Positions 46,466-54,913 of a DNA stretch of 64,000 nucleotides are shown here, one piece after another. The stretch is from positions 3,448,658-3,512,657 of the forward strand of contig NZ_CP046566.1 of NCBI RefSeq assembly GCF_009740285.1. The letters run 5' to 3'. How positions within the stretch are numbered: position 1 is the first letter of the stretch; each line of letters opens with the position of its first letter. Source of the DNA: Phnomibacter ginsenosidimutans (lineage in GTDB: Bacteria; Bacteroidota; Bacteroidia; Chitinophagales; Chitinophagaceae). The position numbers were made by a program, and so were the translations under genes. Under the pieces are notes generated by a model. The model did not search any database and was not told where the DNA came from. It saw only the letters and a list, made by a program, of their open reading frames with translations.

Positions 46466-48172
46466 TTATGCCAACTGGTATTCGGCCAGGTTCATGAAAT
46501 ATTGATACAAACTACGCAGCCTGTTGCGTACGGTGGTCATGGCCATATTATCGTTGGGATTGGCCATGTAAAAACTCCATGCATCGGTCCAGTAATGATC
46601 ATCGGACTGACCACTGAGCAGAATATCTTTTTTGATTTGTGTTTTTGAAGCCACACTCAATGGAATGCGGTAGAGATACAACAGCGAATCATCAATCAAT
46701 GTATTCGGGTCGCCGGGATTGGGCAGCGTTTTGGCAAAAGCAATGGCATCAAAACGAATGGTTTGGCCGTTACGGGTATAGCCATTGATGATCATCGTAT
46801 CAGTAAACTGATTGCGCTTCGGCAGCGTGTCGCTGTTGATCCAGATTTCGTAAAACTGTGGCTCCTGATAATAAGCTTTCCAACCACTTACATCTGGCGG
46901 GTCGCCAATGTTTTGCTGTTGATTGGTAGTGTTTGTTTGCAGCCAACTCCACATAGTATAGTTGTTGGCAAAATCGGTCGCCACCGGAAACTGCACATTG
47001 AACTCACGAACCGCACCAATCACCAAATCGGCCGGGCTCTTTATCTGGCATCCCTGATTGAGTGGGTCAAAAAAATGTTCGCTTTTGAGCAAGGCCGCCA
47101 TCACCGGTTTTATTTCATAATTGCTTTGGCGGAAGAGGTTGGCCAAAGGCGTTATCACATCAGCTTCTACTTGCGTATCAATATCGTAATACACAAACCA
47201 GCGATATAGTTTTCGCACAATGTGTTTCGCCACTTCTGGCTGCGCAAAAATCATATCGAGCAGCTCATCCAATTCCTGTGCACCGTTGGCTCCGGTTTTT
47301 CCTGTAATGATTTTGTTGTTGTAAAAACTGCTGAAAGTTTTGTTACCAGTGTCGTGTTGATTGGCATCAAAATAGCTGGTTACATCGGCATACTTTATTC
47401 GAAAACCAGTGAGCACTCTGGCTGCTTGCTTTACATCTTCTTCTGTGTATTTGCTGTCGGGTCCTTTGCCCAATGTAAATAACTCCTGCAACTCACGGGC
47501 ATAGTTTTCATCAGGAGCATTTTTCAAATTCTTTTCACCATTGAGGTAGCGCAGCATGGCCGGGTCCAGCGTAATGGCTTTCACCATTTCCTTAAAGTTG
47601 CCCAATGCATATTTGCGCAGCAATACATTGTGTTGATAGCAACCAATGCCGTAGCTGATGTCCACCGTTTCTGTAGCAAAATGATTGTGCCAAAACAGCA
47701 CCATTTTCTCCTGAATGTTTCGCTCCTGATTCACCATTTGCCCTACCCACCAGGCTTTGAAAGCCGCCCGTCGGCCACTGTTCACAGAGCCATCGTTGGT
47801 ATGCACCGTCACCCAGGGCTGTCCTTGTGCTAATGCCAAATCCGGATCGTTGGCCGGTGTGGTTTGCGCATTGGGCGTATACACTTTTACCGGCACGGTG
47901 CTGGTATTGCCCGGCACCGTGAGCAATGCATCTACCACGGCCGACATCGACTGTCCGCTGAAAAAATCTACATCTGCTTTTCGGGCACCAAACATGGTTC
48001 GCTTGAGCAAATGAATGAGTTCGTTTTTACCCCAGGCGCCGCCGTACAATTGTACGCCGGATTGTAGCCGGACGTCGCGGTTGGTGGGTGGCGGAGGGGG
48101 CGCTGGCAAGGTAGTTGCAGTAGCCTCATCACCGGTATTGATTGATGTACGGAAGAAATCTCTCCGATCCAT
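46466..48172 (-). CDS. DUF1800 protein
   Basis: A 568-residue protein of the DUF1800 family, which almost always neighbours DUF1501. MDRRDFFRTSINTG is a twin-arginine-like start. LIHLLKRTMFGARKADVDFF, MVLFWHNHFATETVD, YARELQELFTLG and EEDVKQAARVLTGFRI are the conserved segments; a His in WHNHF could bind metal. ATG 48172 was chosen because it begins that signal. The gap to the DUF1501 gene is 10 bases, so the two are one operon. Biochemical function is unknown. Confidence 0.92.
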   Translation of the reverse strand: MDRRDFFRTSINTGDEATATTLPAPPPPPTNRDVRLQSGVQLYGGAWGKNELIHLLKRTMFGARKADVDFFSGQSMSAVVDALLTVPGNTSTVPVKVYTPNAQTTPANDPDLALAQGQPWVTVHTNDGSVNSGRRAAFKAWWVGQMVNQERNIQEKMVLFWHNHFATETVDISYGIGCYQHNVLLRKYALGNFKEMVKAITLDPAMLRYLNGEKNLKNAPDENYARELQELFTLGKGPDSKYTEEDVKQAARVLTGFRIKYADVTSYFDANQHDTGNKTFSSFYNNKIITGKTGANGAQELDELLDMIFAQPEVAKHIVRKLYRWFVYYDIDTQVEADVITPLANLFRQSNYEIKPVMAALLKSEHFFDPLNQGCQIKSPADLVIGAVREFNVQFPVATDFANNYTMWSWLQTNTTNQQQNIGDPPDVSGWKAYYQEPQFYEIWINSDTLPKRNQFTDTMIINGYTRNGQTIRFDAIAFAKTLPNPGDPNTLIDDSLLYLYRIPLSVASKTQIKKDILLSGQSDDHYWTDAWSFYMANPNDNMAMTTVRNRLRSLYQYFMNLAEYQLA

Positions 48173-48308
48173 AATAAGCAGTTGAGTTGGGTAGACTTGG
48201 ATATCGGGCAAAAGTTACATGGATTACAGAAATAAACCATACAAGTTTGCGGCCCTCTTCCTTGACAGGCCATTAACACAAAACCGCCTAATTTCAGCCA
48301 CCATAACC

Positions 48309-50222
48309 ATGTTCATGAAAACGCTTCGTCTGTTGTTCTTTTTATTGCTCTTCCACTTTTCAGGAAATGCCCAATGGTACAATCCAGAAAAAGTAAACAG
48401 CAAGCTGCAGTTTATGTACAGCGGCGCCATTGAGCAGCTCACCGATGGTCAGTTTGCTGCAGGCAAAGCATTGTTGGTAAAAGCATTGAAGCAAGACCCC
48501 AAATTTGTAGATGCCTGGCTGAGTTTGGCAGGCGCCTGCGGACAGCAAAAGCAATACGACAGTGCCATTCTGTGCTACGAAACAGGCATTGCACTCGACA
48601 GCATTTACAGTCGTGATTATTACCTGCCCTACTCCATCAACCTTGCTGGTGCCGGGCGTTTTGAAGAAGCGCAACACATTATTCAACGCTACCTAAACCT
48701 GCCCAACCTGCACCCCCGCAGCAAACAAGCCGCCACATATCGGTCGGGCACTTATGCATTTGCTTTGCAAGCCATTGCCAACAACAAAAGCAGCAAGGAA
48801 TTTCATCCGCTCAATTTGGGCGATAGCATCAATAGCAATCGCAGCGAATACTATCCATCCTTCACGATTGATGATAGCCGTTTGGTATTTACCCGCAGGG
48901 GCAATGGCTTTCGCGAAGATTTTTATCAGGCGTTCAAAACCGACGATGGCTACAGCTTGGCCAAGCCTATTGCGGGACCGCTCAACGAAGAAGAATCGAA
49001 AGGTGGATTGATGATTTCGCAGGATGGCAGCTGGCTCATTTTTGCCGGCAATTTTGAAGAAGGCTTTGGCGATTTTGATTTGTACATCTGCTACGCCGAC
49101 AACAATGGCTGGAGCGAACCCTTCAATTTGGGCAGCAATATCAACACGGAGTTTTGGGAGAGCAGTCCTACGCTGAGCCCAGATAAACAAACTTTGTATT
49201 TCAGCAGTAACCGGCCCGGTGGTTTTGGTGGCAAAGATTTGTATGCCGTGAAAAGATTGTCCAATGGCCAATGGAGCAAGGCCGAAAACATGGGGCCCAA
49301 TTTCAATACTACTTCTGATGAATTGGCACCGTTTATTCATGCCGATAATCAAACCTTGTACTTCACTTCGGGCGGACATCCCGGCTATGGTGGCAGCGAT
49401 ATTTATGTGAGCCGTAAAGGACCCGGCGGCCAGTGGAGTGTGCCGCAAAACCTAGGCTTCCCCATCAATACCATTGAAGATGATGGCAGCCTGAGTGTAG
49501 CGGCCGATGGCAAAACCGCCTTCTTTGCCAGTGCCCGTAGCGATAGCCGTGGTGCATTGGATTTGTATCGTTTTGAACTGCCTGAATACGACAGGCCGTT
49601 TAAAACCTTATGGGTAAAAGGCGTGGTGCAAGATGCCGAAACGAAAAAAGGTTTGCCCTCTGCCATTGAATTGAAAAACCTGAACAGCGGTGAAGTGTTG
49701 CAAAAAGTGGTCACTGATGAAACGGGCAATTATCTTGTGACATTGCCTGTGGGCAATGATTATTCTTTCACGGTAAACAGACAGGGGTATTTGTTTTACA
49801 GCGATCGGTTTGAACTGGCAGCACAACCAGCTGACAGCACTTACACCAACAACATTTTGTTGCAACCCATCCGCATCAATAGCTCATTGGAGTTGAAGAA
49901 TATTTTATACGAAACCAACTCCTTCCAACTCAACCCCAGCTCTTATGTAGAACTCGATAAACTGGTGCAATTGCTGCAAGACAATCCTTCGGTAAAAGTG
50001 CGGATCAACGGGCATACCGATAATGTGGGCAAGCCCGCCGACAACCTGCTGCTGAGTACCAACCGGGCCAAAAGTGTGGTAGCCTATTTGGCAAGCAAAG
50101 GTGTGGCTGCAACCCGCCTGACGGCAAAAGGCTTTGGTAGCAGCAAACCCATTGCAGACAACAGCACAGAAGCAGGTCGGGCAAAAAACCGCCGCACAGA
50201 ATTGCAGATTGTGGGTTTGTAG
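48309..50222 (+). CDS. PorE-like OmpA family protein with TPR and beta-propeller
   Basis: A 637-residue exported protein. After a signal peptide (ending FHFSGNAQ) come TPR-like helices (residues ~30-130, e.g. AGACGQQKQYDSAILCYETG), a PD40 beta-propeller (~170-420; SPTLSPDKQTLYFSSNRPGG and repeats), a carboxypeptidase-regulatory-like domain (~425-520) and a C-terminal OmpA peptidoglycan-binding domain (VRINGHTDNVGKPADNLLLS). This exact order matches PorE of the type IX secretion system in Porphyromonas, although OmpA proteins of this plan are multi-copy in Bacteroidota. ATG 48309 and 48315 are both possible starts. It diverges from the DUF1800/DUF1501 operon. Confidence 0.82.
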   Translation: MFMKTLRLLFFLLLFHFSGNAQWYNPEKVNSKLQFMYSGAIEQLTDGQFAAGKALLVKALKQDPKFVDAWLSLAGACGQQKQYDSAILCYETGIALDSIYSRDYYLPYSINLAGAGRFEEAQHIIQRYLNLPNLHPRSKQAATYRSGTYAFALQAIANNKSSKEFHPLNLGDSINSNRSEYYPSFTIDDSRLVFTRRGNGFREDFYQAFKTDDGYSLAKPIAGPLNEEESKGGLMISQDGSWLIFAGNFEEGFGDFDLYICYADNNGWSEPFNLGSNINTEFWESSPTLSPDKQTLYFSSNRPGGFGGKDLYAVKRLSNGQWSKAENMGPNFNTTSDELAPFIHADNQTLYFTSGGHPGYGGSDIYVSRKGPGGQWSVPQNLGFPINTIEDDGSLSVAADGKTAFFASARSDSRGALDLYRFELPEYDRPFKTLWVKGVVQDAETKKGLPSAIELKNLNSGEVLQKVVTDETGNYLVTLPVGNDYSFTVNRQGYLFYSDRFELAAQPADSTYTNNILLQPIRINSSLELKNILYETNSFQLNPSSYVELDKLVQLLQDNPSVKVRINGHTDNVGKPADNLLLSTNRAKSVVAYLASKGVAATRLTAKGFGSSKPIADNSTEAGRAKNRRTELQIVGL

Positions 50223-50297
50223 TTGCTTCCGTCAGTTCATCGTTTGTTGTTTTTGGTTTTTTGTTTGTTCGTTGGTAAGTTCAACTGAAAAAGATTC

Positions 50298-50332
50298 AAT
50301 AAGGAATAAGCAATAATAAATAAGGAAGTAGG
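50298..50332 (+). repeat. 7-base-period array, consensus AATAAGG
   Basis: Five heptamers: AATAAGG, AATAAGC, AATAATA, AATAAGG, AAGTAGG. Same family and same position relative to an AACTTG array and a start codon as 25794-25835. Confidence 0.7.
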
Positions 50333-50357
50333 GAAGCATTTTCTGAAACCTTGCTTG

Positions 50358-50405
50358 TGAACTTGTGAACTTTGGAACATTGGATCTAATAAACAACCGA
50401 ACTTC
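50358..50405 (+). repeat. Octamer array with AACTTG core
   Basis: Six octamers: TGAACTTG, TGAACTTT, GGAACATT, GGATCTAA, TAAACAAC, CGAACTTC. It ends 4 bases before the dprA ATG. Confidence 0.7.
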
Positions 50406-50409
50406 CAAC

Positions 50410-51507
50410 ATGCCCACCGAACTCGAATACCGTATTGCCCTCACACAGGTACCACAAATTGGTTGCGTAGCGGCCAAAACATTGCTCCAACATTTTGGTA
50501 ACGCCACCGATATTTTCAAAGCCAAAAAATCGATGCTCTCTGCTATCGATGGCATTGGCACAGTCAGAGCAGAAAGCATCAAGCAATACACAGATTTTGA
50601 GCTATGCAGCAGCGAAGTGGCTTTTATCGAGAAGCATCACATACAACCTTTGTGCTTGCTGGATGAAGCGTACCCAAAGCGATTGCTCAATTGCTACGAC
50701 AGCCCCACCATGCTGTATTACAAAGGCGAAGCCAACCTCAATCAAAGCAGGATCGTATCCATCATTGGCACTCGTAAAAACAGCGATTACGGCAAGCACT
50801 GTGTGCAGGAACTGATGGAAAGTTTAGCAGCACACGAAGTACTCATTGTAAGTGGGCTGGCATTTGGTATAGACACATTGGCCCATCGGGATGCGCTGAA
50901 ACATAAATTGCCGACCGTGGCAGTGTTGGCACATGGCTTACAAACCATCTATCCTGCGGAAAACAAAAAACTCGCCAAACAAATGCTGGAAGAAGGTGGC
51001 GGTATACTTACCGAATTCATGAGTGGCACCGGCCCCGACAAACACAATTTTCCTACCCGCAACCGCATAGTAGCGGGCATGGCCGATGCTACTATTGTAG
51101 TAGAAACGGATGTGAAAGGTGGCAGCATGATTACCGCCGAACTGGCCAACAATTACAACCGCGATGTGCTGGCCTATCCCGGTAAAATAACGGATAGCCG
51201 CAGCCGTGGCTGCAACCATTTGATTAAAACCAATAAAGCAGCACTCATTACCAGTGGACAAGATGTACTGGAAATGATGAACTGGCTGCCACAGGAAAAG
51301 AAAGCACCGGCACAACGCAGTTTGTTTATAGAGCTGAGTGCAGATGAACGGATACTGTACGACCTTTTACAACCATCACCCTTGCACATTGATGAAATCA
51401 ATTTGCGCAGCCAGCTCTCCGCCTCTGCAGTAGCTACTGCACTGCTGACACTGGAGCTGCAGGGTGTAGTAGCAAGCCTGCCGGGAAAGATGTATAAATT
51501 GCTCTGA
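50410..51507 (+). CDS. dprA: DNA-processing protein DprA
   Basis: DprA protects incoming single-stranded DNA and loads RecA during transformation. The 365-residue product has an N-terminal helix-hairpin-helix/SAM-like part (VPQIGCVAAKTLLQHFGN). The Rossmann core follows with VSIIGTRKNSDYGKHC, IVSGLAFGIDTLAHRDAL and TEFMSGTGPDKHNFPTRNRIVAGMADATIVVE. A C-terminal winged-helix domain (PLHIDEINLRSQLSASAV) completes it. ATG 50410 gives the canonical N-terminus. A compound tandem array sits immediately before it. Confidence 0.95.
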   Translation: MPTELEYRIALTQVPQIGCVAAKTLLQHFGNATDIFKAKKSMLSAIDGIGTVRAESIKQYTDFELCSSEVAFIEKHHIQPLCLLDEAYPKRLLNCYDSPTMLYYKGEANLNQSRIVSIIGTRKNSDYGKHCVQELMESLAAHEVLIVSGLAFGIDTLAHRDALKHKLPTVAVLAHGLQTIYPAENKKLAKQMLEEGGGILTEFMSGTGPDKHNFPTRNRIVAGMADATIVVETDVKGGSMITAELANNYNRDVLAYPGKITDSRSRGCNHLIKTNKAALITSGQDVLEMMNWLPQEKKAPAQRSLFIELSADERILYDLLQPSPLHIDEINLRSQLSASAVATALLTLELQGVVASLPGKMYKLL

Positions 51508-51579
51508 AAGAACCTGCTATATCAGGTTAAGTCTTCATACCCGAATGATTTCTCTTTTTAAAACATTCAATCAACAAGC

Positions 51580-51942
51580 ATGCAGATCGTCATTACAGTA
51601 TTGATTATCCTCATTGCGCTGGAGCATTTTTATTTTATGTATTTCGAAATGTTTACCTGGGAAACCATTGGCAAGAAAACCTTTAAAAGTTTGCCGGCAC
51701 ATTTATTTACACCCACCAAAGCACTGGCAGCCAATCAGGGATTATACAATGGATTTCTTGCAGCGGGTCTCGTTTGGTCGTTGCTGATAGAAAATACCAA
51801 ATGGCAGTCACATGTAGCTTGTTTCTTTTTGAGCTGCGTCATTGTTGCGAGTGTATATGGTGCTGTAACGGCCAGCAAAAAAATATTCTTTGTACAAGCC
51901 TTGCCGGCTATAGTGGCTTTGCTTTTGTTGTTGAGCAACTAG
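51580..51942 (+). CDS. DUF1304 small membrane protein
   Basis: A 120-residue protein with four hydrophobic helices. MQIVITVLIILIALEHFYFM and YFEMFTWETIGKKTF match DUF1304, followed by ALAANQGLYNGFLAAGLVW. Function unknown. It lies 72 bases after dprA on the same strand. Confidence 0.88.
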   Translation: MQIVITVLIILIALEHFYFMYFEMFTWETIGKKTFKSLPAHLFTPTKALAANQGLYNGFLAAGLVWSLLIENTKWQSHVACFFLSCVIVASVYGAVTASKKIFFVQALPAIVALLLLLSN

Positions 51943-52025
51943 TTTCCTTTTGGTTACATGCAACGCCTCCGGCACGGAACGTTGCGTAGCAAGAAGACCG
52001 ATATTTACACAGCAAACAACACCGC

Positions 52026-52325
52026 ATGAACAAAGACCTCATCCTCCGCGAAAAGCTGGCGCTGCAGCGTACCATTATGGCCAACCAAAGTACGTTTCTG
52101 GCCTTCTTGCGTACGGCCATGTATTTTCTGGTGGCGGGCATCAGCATCAATCATTTGATTGATATGAAAGACGGCGGCATCGTTGAATACAGCTTTATGG
52201 TCATTGCGGCTATCCTGCTCATCATTGGTATTGTCAACTACCTGTACCACCGCCGCAAAATCAAAGAGAGTGAGCAACACATTGGCGATTATAAAATGGC
52301 GTATCTGGAGGCGGATGATGAGTAA
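52026..52325 (+). CDS. DUF202/YidH-like membrane protein
   Basis: A 99-residue protein with two membrane helices ([19 protein letters not shown] and [20 protein letters not shown]). The N-terminal segment [24 protein letters not shown] is the DUF202 signature. Function unknown. The start at 52026 fits the family. Confidence 0.88.
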   Translation: MNKDLILREKLALQRTIMANQSTFLAFLRTAMYFLVAGISINHLIDMKDGGIVEYSFMVIAAILLIIGIVNYLYHRRKIKESEQHIGDYKMAYLEADDE

Positions 52326-52379
52326 ATCAACTGCTGATGGGCTGCGGTGACCGGAATGTGGCTGAGGCACGAAGCCAGC

Positions 52380-52444
52380 CCCCGACGCTTCGGTCGGGGC
52401 CGGAGCGAAGCGGAGCATGCAGGGCACCGGACTGTAGCCGAAGC
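52380..52444. repeat. GC-rich palindromic element (REP-like)
   Basis: CCCCGAC (52380-52386) and GTCGGGG (52393-52399) form a hairpin with loop GCTTCG. The loop sequence can instead pair with CGAAGC (52406-52411) or, extended to GCTTCGG, with CCGAAGC (52438-52444). The element is much more GC-rich than its surroundings and lies between the DUF202 gene and guaB. Confidence 0.5.
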
Positions 52445-52474
52445 ATGTACAACTGCCGACAGCCCCAGTCCATT

Positions 52475-52507
52475 TTTGGCTCGAATAGGTTCGTTACCCT
52501 ACTTTTG
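52475..52507 (+). promoter_or_regulatory. guaB promoter
   Basis: TTTG (52475-52478), 21 bases, TACTTTTG (52500-52507): a full-consensus Bacteroidota promoter. The box ends three bases before the guaB ATG, so the mRNA is predicted to be leaderless. Confidence 0.75.
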
Positions 52508-52510
52508 CCC

Positions 52511-54004
52511 ATGGCAACAAAAAAATCTCCCCTTACCAAGTCTGTCGATAAGTTTTTTGGCGAAGGCCTCACCTTCGACGATGTACTATTGGTGCCTGCC
52601 TACAGCCAGGTACTGCCCCGTGAAGTGGACATCAAAACCCGCCTCACCAAAAACATTACCCTCAACATTCCCATCATTAGTGCCGCCATGGACACAGTGA
52701 CCGAATGGCAACTGGCCATTGCGCTGGCCCGGGAGGGTGGCATTGGCATTCTGCACAAAAACATGAGCATTGAGCAGCAGGCCGAGCAGGTAAGAAAGGT
52801 GAAACGCAGCGAAAGTGGCTTGATCATCGACCCCGTAACGATGCACGAAGAAGCTACCATTGGCGATGCACTGAAGCTGATGGCCGACAACAAAATTGGC
52901 GGCATTCCCATTGTAGACAGCAAGAACAAACTGACGGGTATTCTCACTAACCGCGACCTGCGGTTTGAAGATAACCCCCGCAAAAAAATAAAGCAGGTAA
53001 TGACCAGCGAAGGTCTCATTACCGCACCAGAAGGCACCGACCTGGTGGGTGCCCGCAAAATTTTGAGCAAGTACAAAGTGGAGAAACTGCCCGTGGTAAA
53101 AAAAGACGGCACTCTGGTGGGCCTCATTACGTACCGCGATATTCAGAAAGTGCAGAACTATCCTAATGCAGTAAAAGACGCTTACGGCCGACTGCTGGTA
53201 GGCGCTGCACTGGGTATTACCGGCGATATGCTGGAACGTGCCGAAGCCCTCATGAAAATAGGCGTGGATGTGGTAACCCTCGACAGTGCCCACGGCCACA
53301 GCAAGGGCGTAATTGATGCGCTGAAAACACTCAAGAAGAATTTTAAAAACTTGCAGGTAATAGCCGGCAACGTAGGTACCGCCGCTGGTGCCAAAGCATT
53401 GGCCGATGCCGGTGCCGATTGTGTGAAAGTGGGCATTGGTCCCGGTAGCATTTGTACCACCCGCATTGTAGCTGGTGCAGGTGTACCACAAATAACCGCC
53501 GTAATGGAAGCCAGCGCAGCCCTCAAAGCCAAGGGTGTTCCTGTAATTGCAGATGGTGGTATCCGCTACACCGGCGATTTGGTAAAAGCATTGGTAGCCG
53601 GTGCCAGCACCGTGATGATGGGTGGCGTATTTGCCGGTACTGAAGAGAGCCCCGGCGATACCATCATTTACGAAGGCCGTAAGTTTAAGCAGTATCGCGG
53701 CATGGGCAGCATTGGTGCCATGCAAAAAGGCAGCGGCGACCGCTATTTTCAGGATGTGGAAGACGGCATTAAAAAACTGGTACCCGAAGGCATTGAAGGC
53801 CGCGTAGCCTACAAAGGCCATCTGAGCGAAGTGATACACCAATACACCGGTGGCTTGCGGGCAGGTATGGGCTACTGTGGTGCTGCAGATATCAACACCT
53901 TGCAGGAGAAAGCGCAGTTTGTACGCATTACCAGCGCCGGCATAAAAGAAAGCCATGCCCACGATATTGAAATTACACGTGAGGCACCCAACTATAGCCG
54001 CTAA
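52511..54004 (+). CDS. guaB: Inosine-5'-monophosphate dehydrogenase
   Basis: GuaB oxidises IMP to XMP, the first committed step to GMP. The 497-residue product has [17 protein letters not shown] near the start, two CBS domains (residues ~100-225), and the catalytic loop [11 protein letters not shown] with Cys near 313. [12 protein letters not shown] and the flap [12 protein letters not shown] follow. ATG 52511 is chosen because the longer open frame runs through the promoter and the palindromic element. Confidence 0.97.
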   Translation: MATKKSPLTKSVDKFFGEGLTFDDVLLVPAYSQVLPREVDIKTRLTKNITLNIPIISAAMDTVTEWQLAIALAREGGIGILHKNMSIEQQAEQVRKVKRSESGLIIDPVTMHEEATIGDALKLMADNKIGGIPIVDSKNKLTGILTNRDLRFEDNPRKKIKQVMTSEGLITAPEGTDLVGARKILSKYKVEKLPVVKKDGTLVGLITYRDIQKVQNYPNAVKDAYGRLLVGAALGITGDMLERAEALMKIGVDVVTLDSAHGHSKGVIDALKTLKKNFKNLQVIAGNVGTAAGAKALADAGADCVKVGIGPGSICTTRIVAGAGVPQITAVMEASAALKAKGVPVIADGGIRYTGDLVKALVAGASTVMMGGVFAGTEESPGDTIIYEGRKFKQYRGMGSIGAMQKGSGDRYFQDVEDGIKKLVPEGIEGRVAYKGHLSEVIHQYTGGLRAGMGYCGAADINTLQEKAQFVRITSAGIKESHAHDIEITREAPNYSR

Positions 54005-54035
54005 GGTTTCAATACATCATAACGCTAATGCATTG

Positions 54036-54068
54036 CTGCAACAACCAATGGTTGTTGCAGTTTTTTTA
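54036..54068 (+). terminator. guaB terminator
   Basis: CTGCAACAACC (54036-54046) pairs with GGTTGTTGCAG (54050-54060), 3-base loop, followed by T7. It lies 32 bases after the stop codon. Confidence 0.88.
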
Positions 54069-54216
54069 TGGGCCAATACGGCGTTAAAAACGGCTGTAAT
54101 GGTGCTGGCAGCTGTACCGAATTAAGTAGTATTTACTTAAAAAATAGCTGATACAAGTTTTTGTTTGTTCATTCGCATTCCGTCAGTTTTGTTCTAATCA
54201 AACTATTGAGCCCGTT

Positions 54217-54825
54217 ATGAAAATATTATTGGTATCTGCTACGCAATTGGAGATTCAGGATTATGTGTTGAGTGCGCCACACCACGACATCCTTATTACC
54301 GGAGTTGGCCTGCATGCAGCCACGTACGAACTATCGGAGCAACTGCATGGACATCGCTATGATTTGGTAATACAAGCCGGTGTGGCAGGTGCATTTGAAG
54401 GAAGCGGCCTGAAAATGGGCGATGTAGTAGCGGTAAAGCAAGATGCCTTTGGCGATATTGGCAGCTACGAAGCCAATCAGTTTCATTCGCTGCAGCAGCT
54501 GGGCCTGAGTACCGAAAAAGAATGGCTGGTCAATCCGCACAACATCATCAATAAACTGCAAATGCCGCATGTAAAATCTATTACCATCAACACGGTAACA
54601 GACTATACACCATACGTGCAAGCATTGCAGCAAAAATGGCAAGCCGATATTGAAAGCATGGAAGGCGCTGCGCTGCACTATGTGTGTACCAAAAAGAATG
54701 TGCCTTTCGTGCAACTGCGGGCCATCAGCAATGTGGTAGGCGAAAGAGACAAGACCAAATGGATGCTGGGCACGGCCATTGCCAACCTCAATGCTGCCGT
54801 AAAAGCACTGATAGATTCGCTGTAA
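54217..54825 (+). CDS. mqnB: Futalosine hydrolase
   Basis: MqnB cleaves futalosine to dehypoxanthine futalosine in menaquinone synthesis. The 202-residue nucleosidase has ITGVGLHAATYELSEQL, VIQAGVAGAFEG, GDVVAVKQDAFGDIG and the purine-nucleoside-site segment ADIESMEGAALHYVC with its conserved Glu-Ser-Met-Glu. LRAISNVVGERDKTKW is at the C-terminus. mqnD lies 88 bases downstream, supporting the assignment over MTA/SAH nucleosidase. Confidence 0.93.
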   Translation: MKILLVSATQLEIQDYVLSAPHHDILITGVGLHAATYELSEQLHGHRYDLVIQAGVAGAFEGSGLKMGDVVAVKQDAFGDIGSYEANQFHSLQQLGLSTEKEWLVNPHNIINKLQMPHVKSITINTVTDYTPYVQALQQKWQADIESMEGAALHYVCTKKNVPFVQLRAISNVVGERDKTKWMLGTAIANLNAAVKALIDSL

Positions 54826-54845
54826 TTTTTTTTGACAATACATTG

Positions 54846-54890
54846 ACGACCGTTCCCTTCTTCGCTACTGCGATTGAACGGAACGGTCGT
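54846..54890 (+). terminator. Hairpin between mqnB and mqnD
   Basis: ACGACCGTTCC (54846-54856) pairs perfectly with GGAACGGTCGT (54880-54890) over a 23-base loop, followed by TTTCTTTG. It could be a partial terminator or an attenuator; the T tract is short. Confidence 0.45.
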
Positions 54891-54913
54891 TTCTTTGCCA
54901 ATATTTCTATGGT

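Noticed and set aside
52337-52510. N-terminal extension of GuaB
   Set aside because: The frame is open but passes through a palindromic element and the promoter; conserved sequence begins at ATG 52511.
52586-53962. 458-codon minus-strand open frame opposite guaB
   Set aside because: Shadow of a conserved gene, with the same compositional bias.
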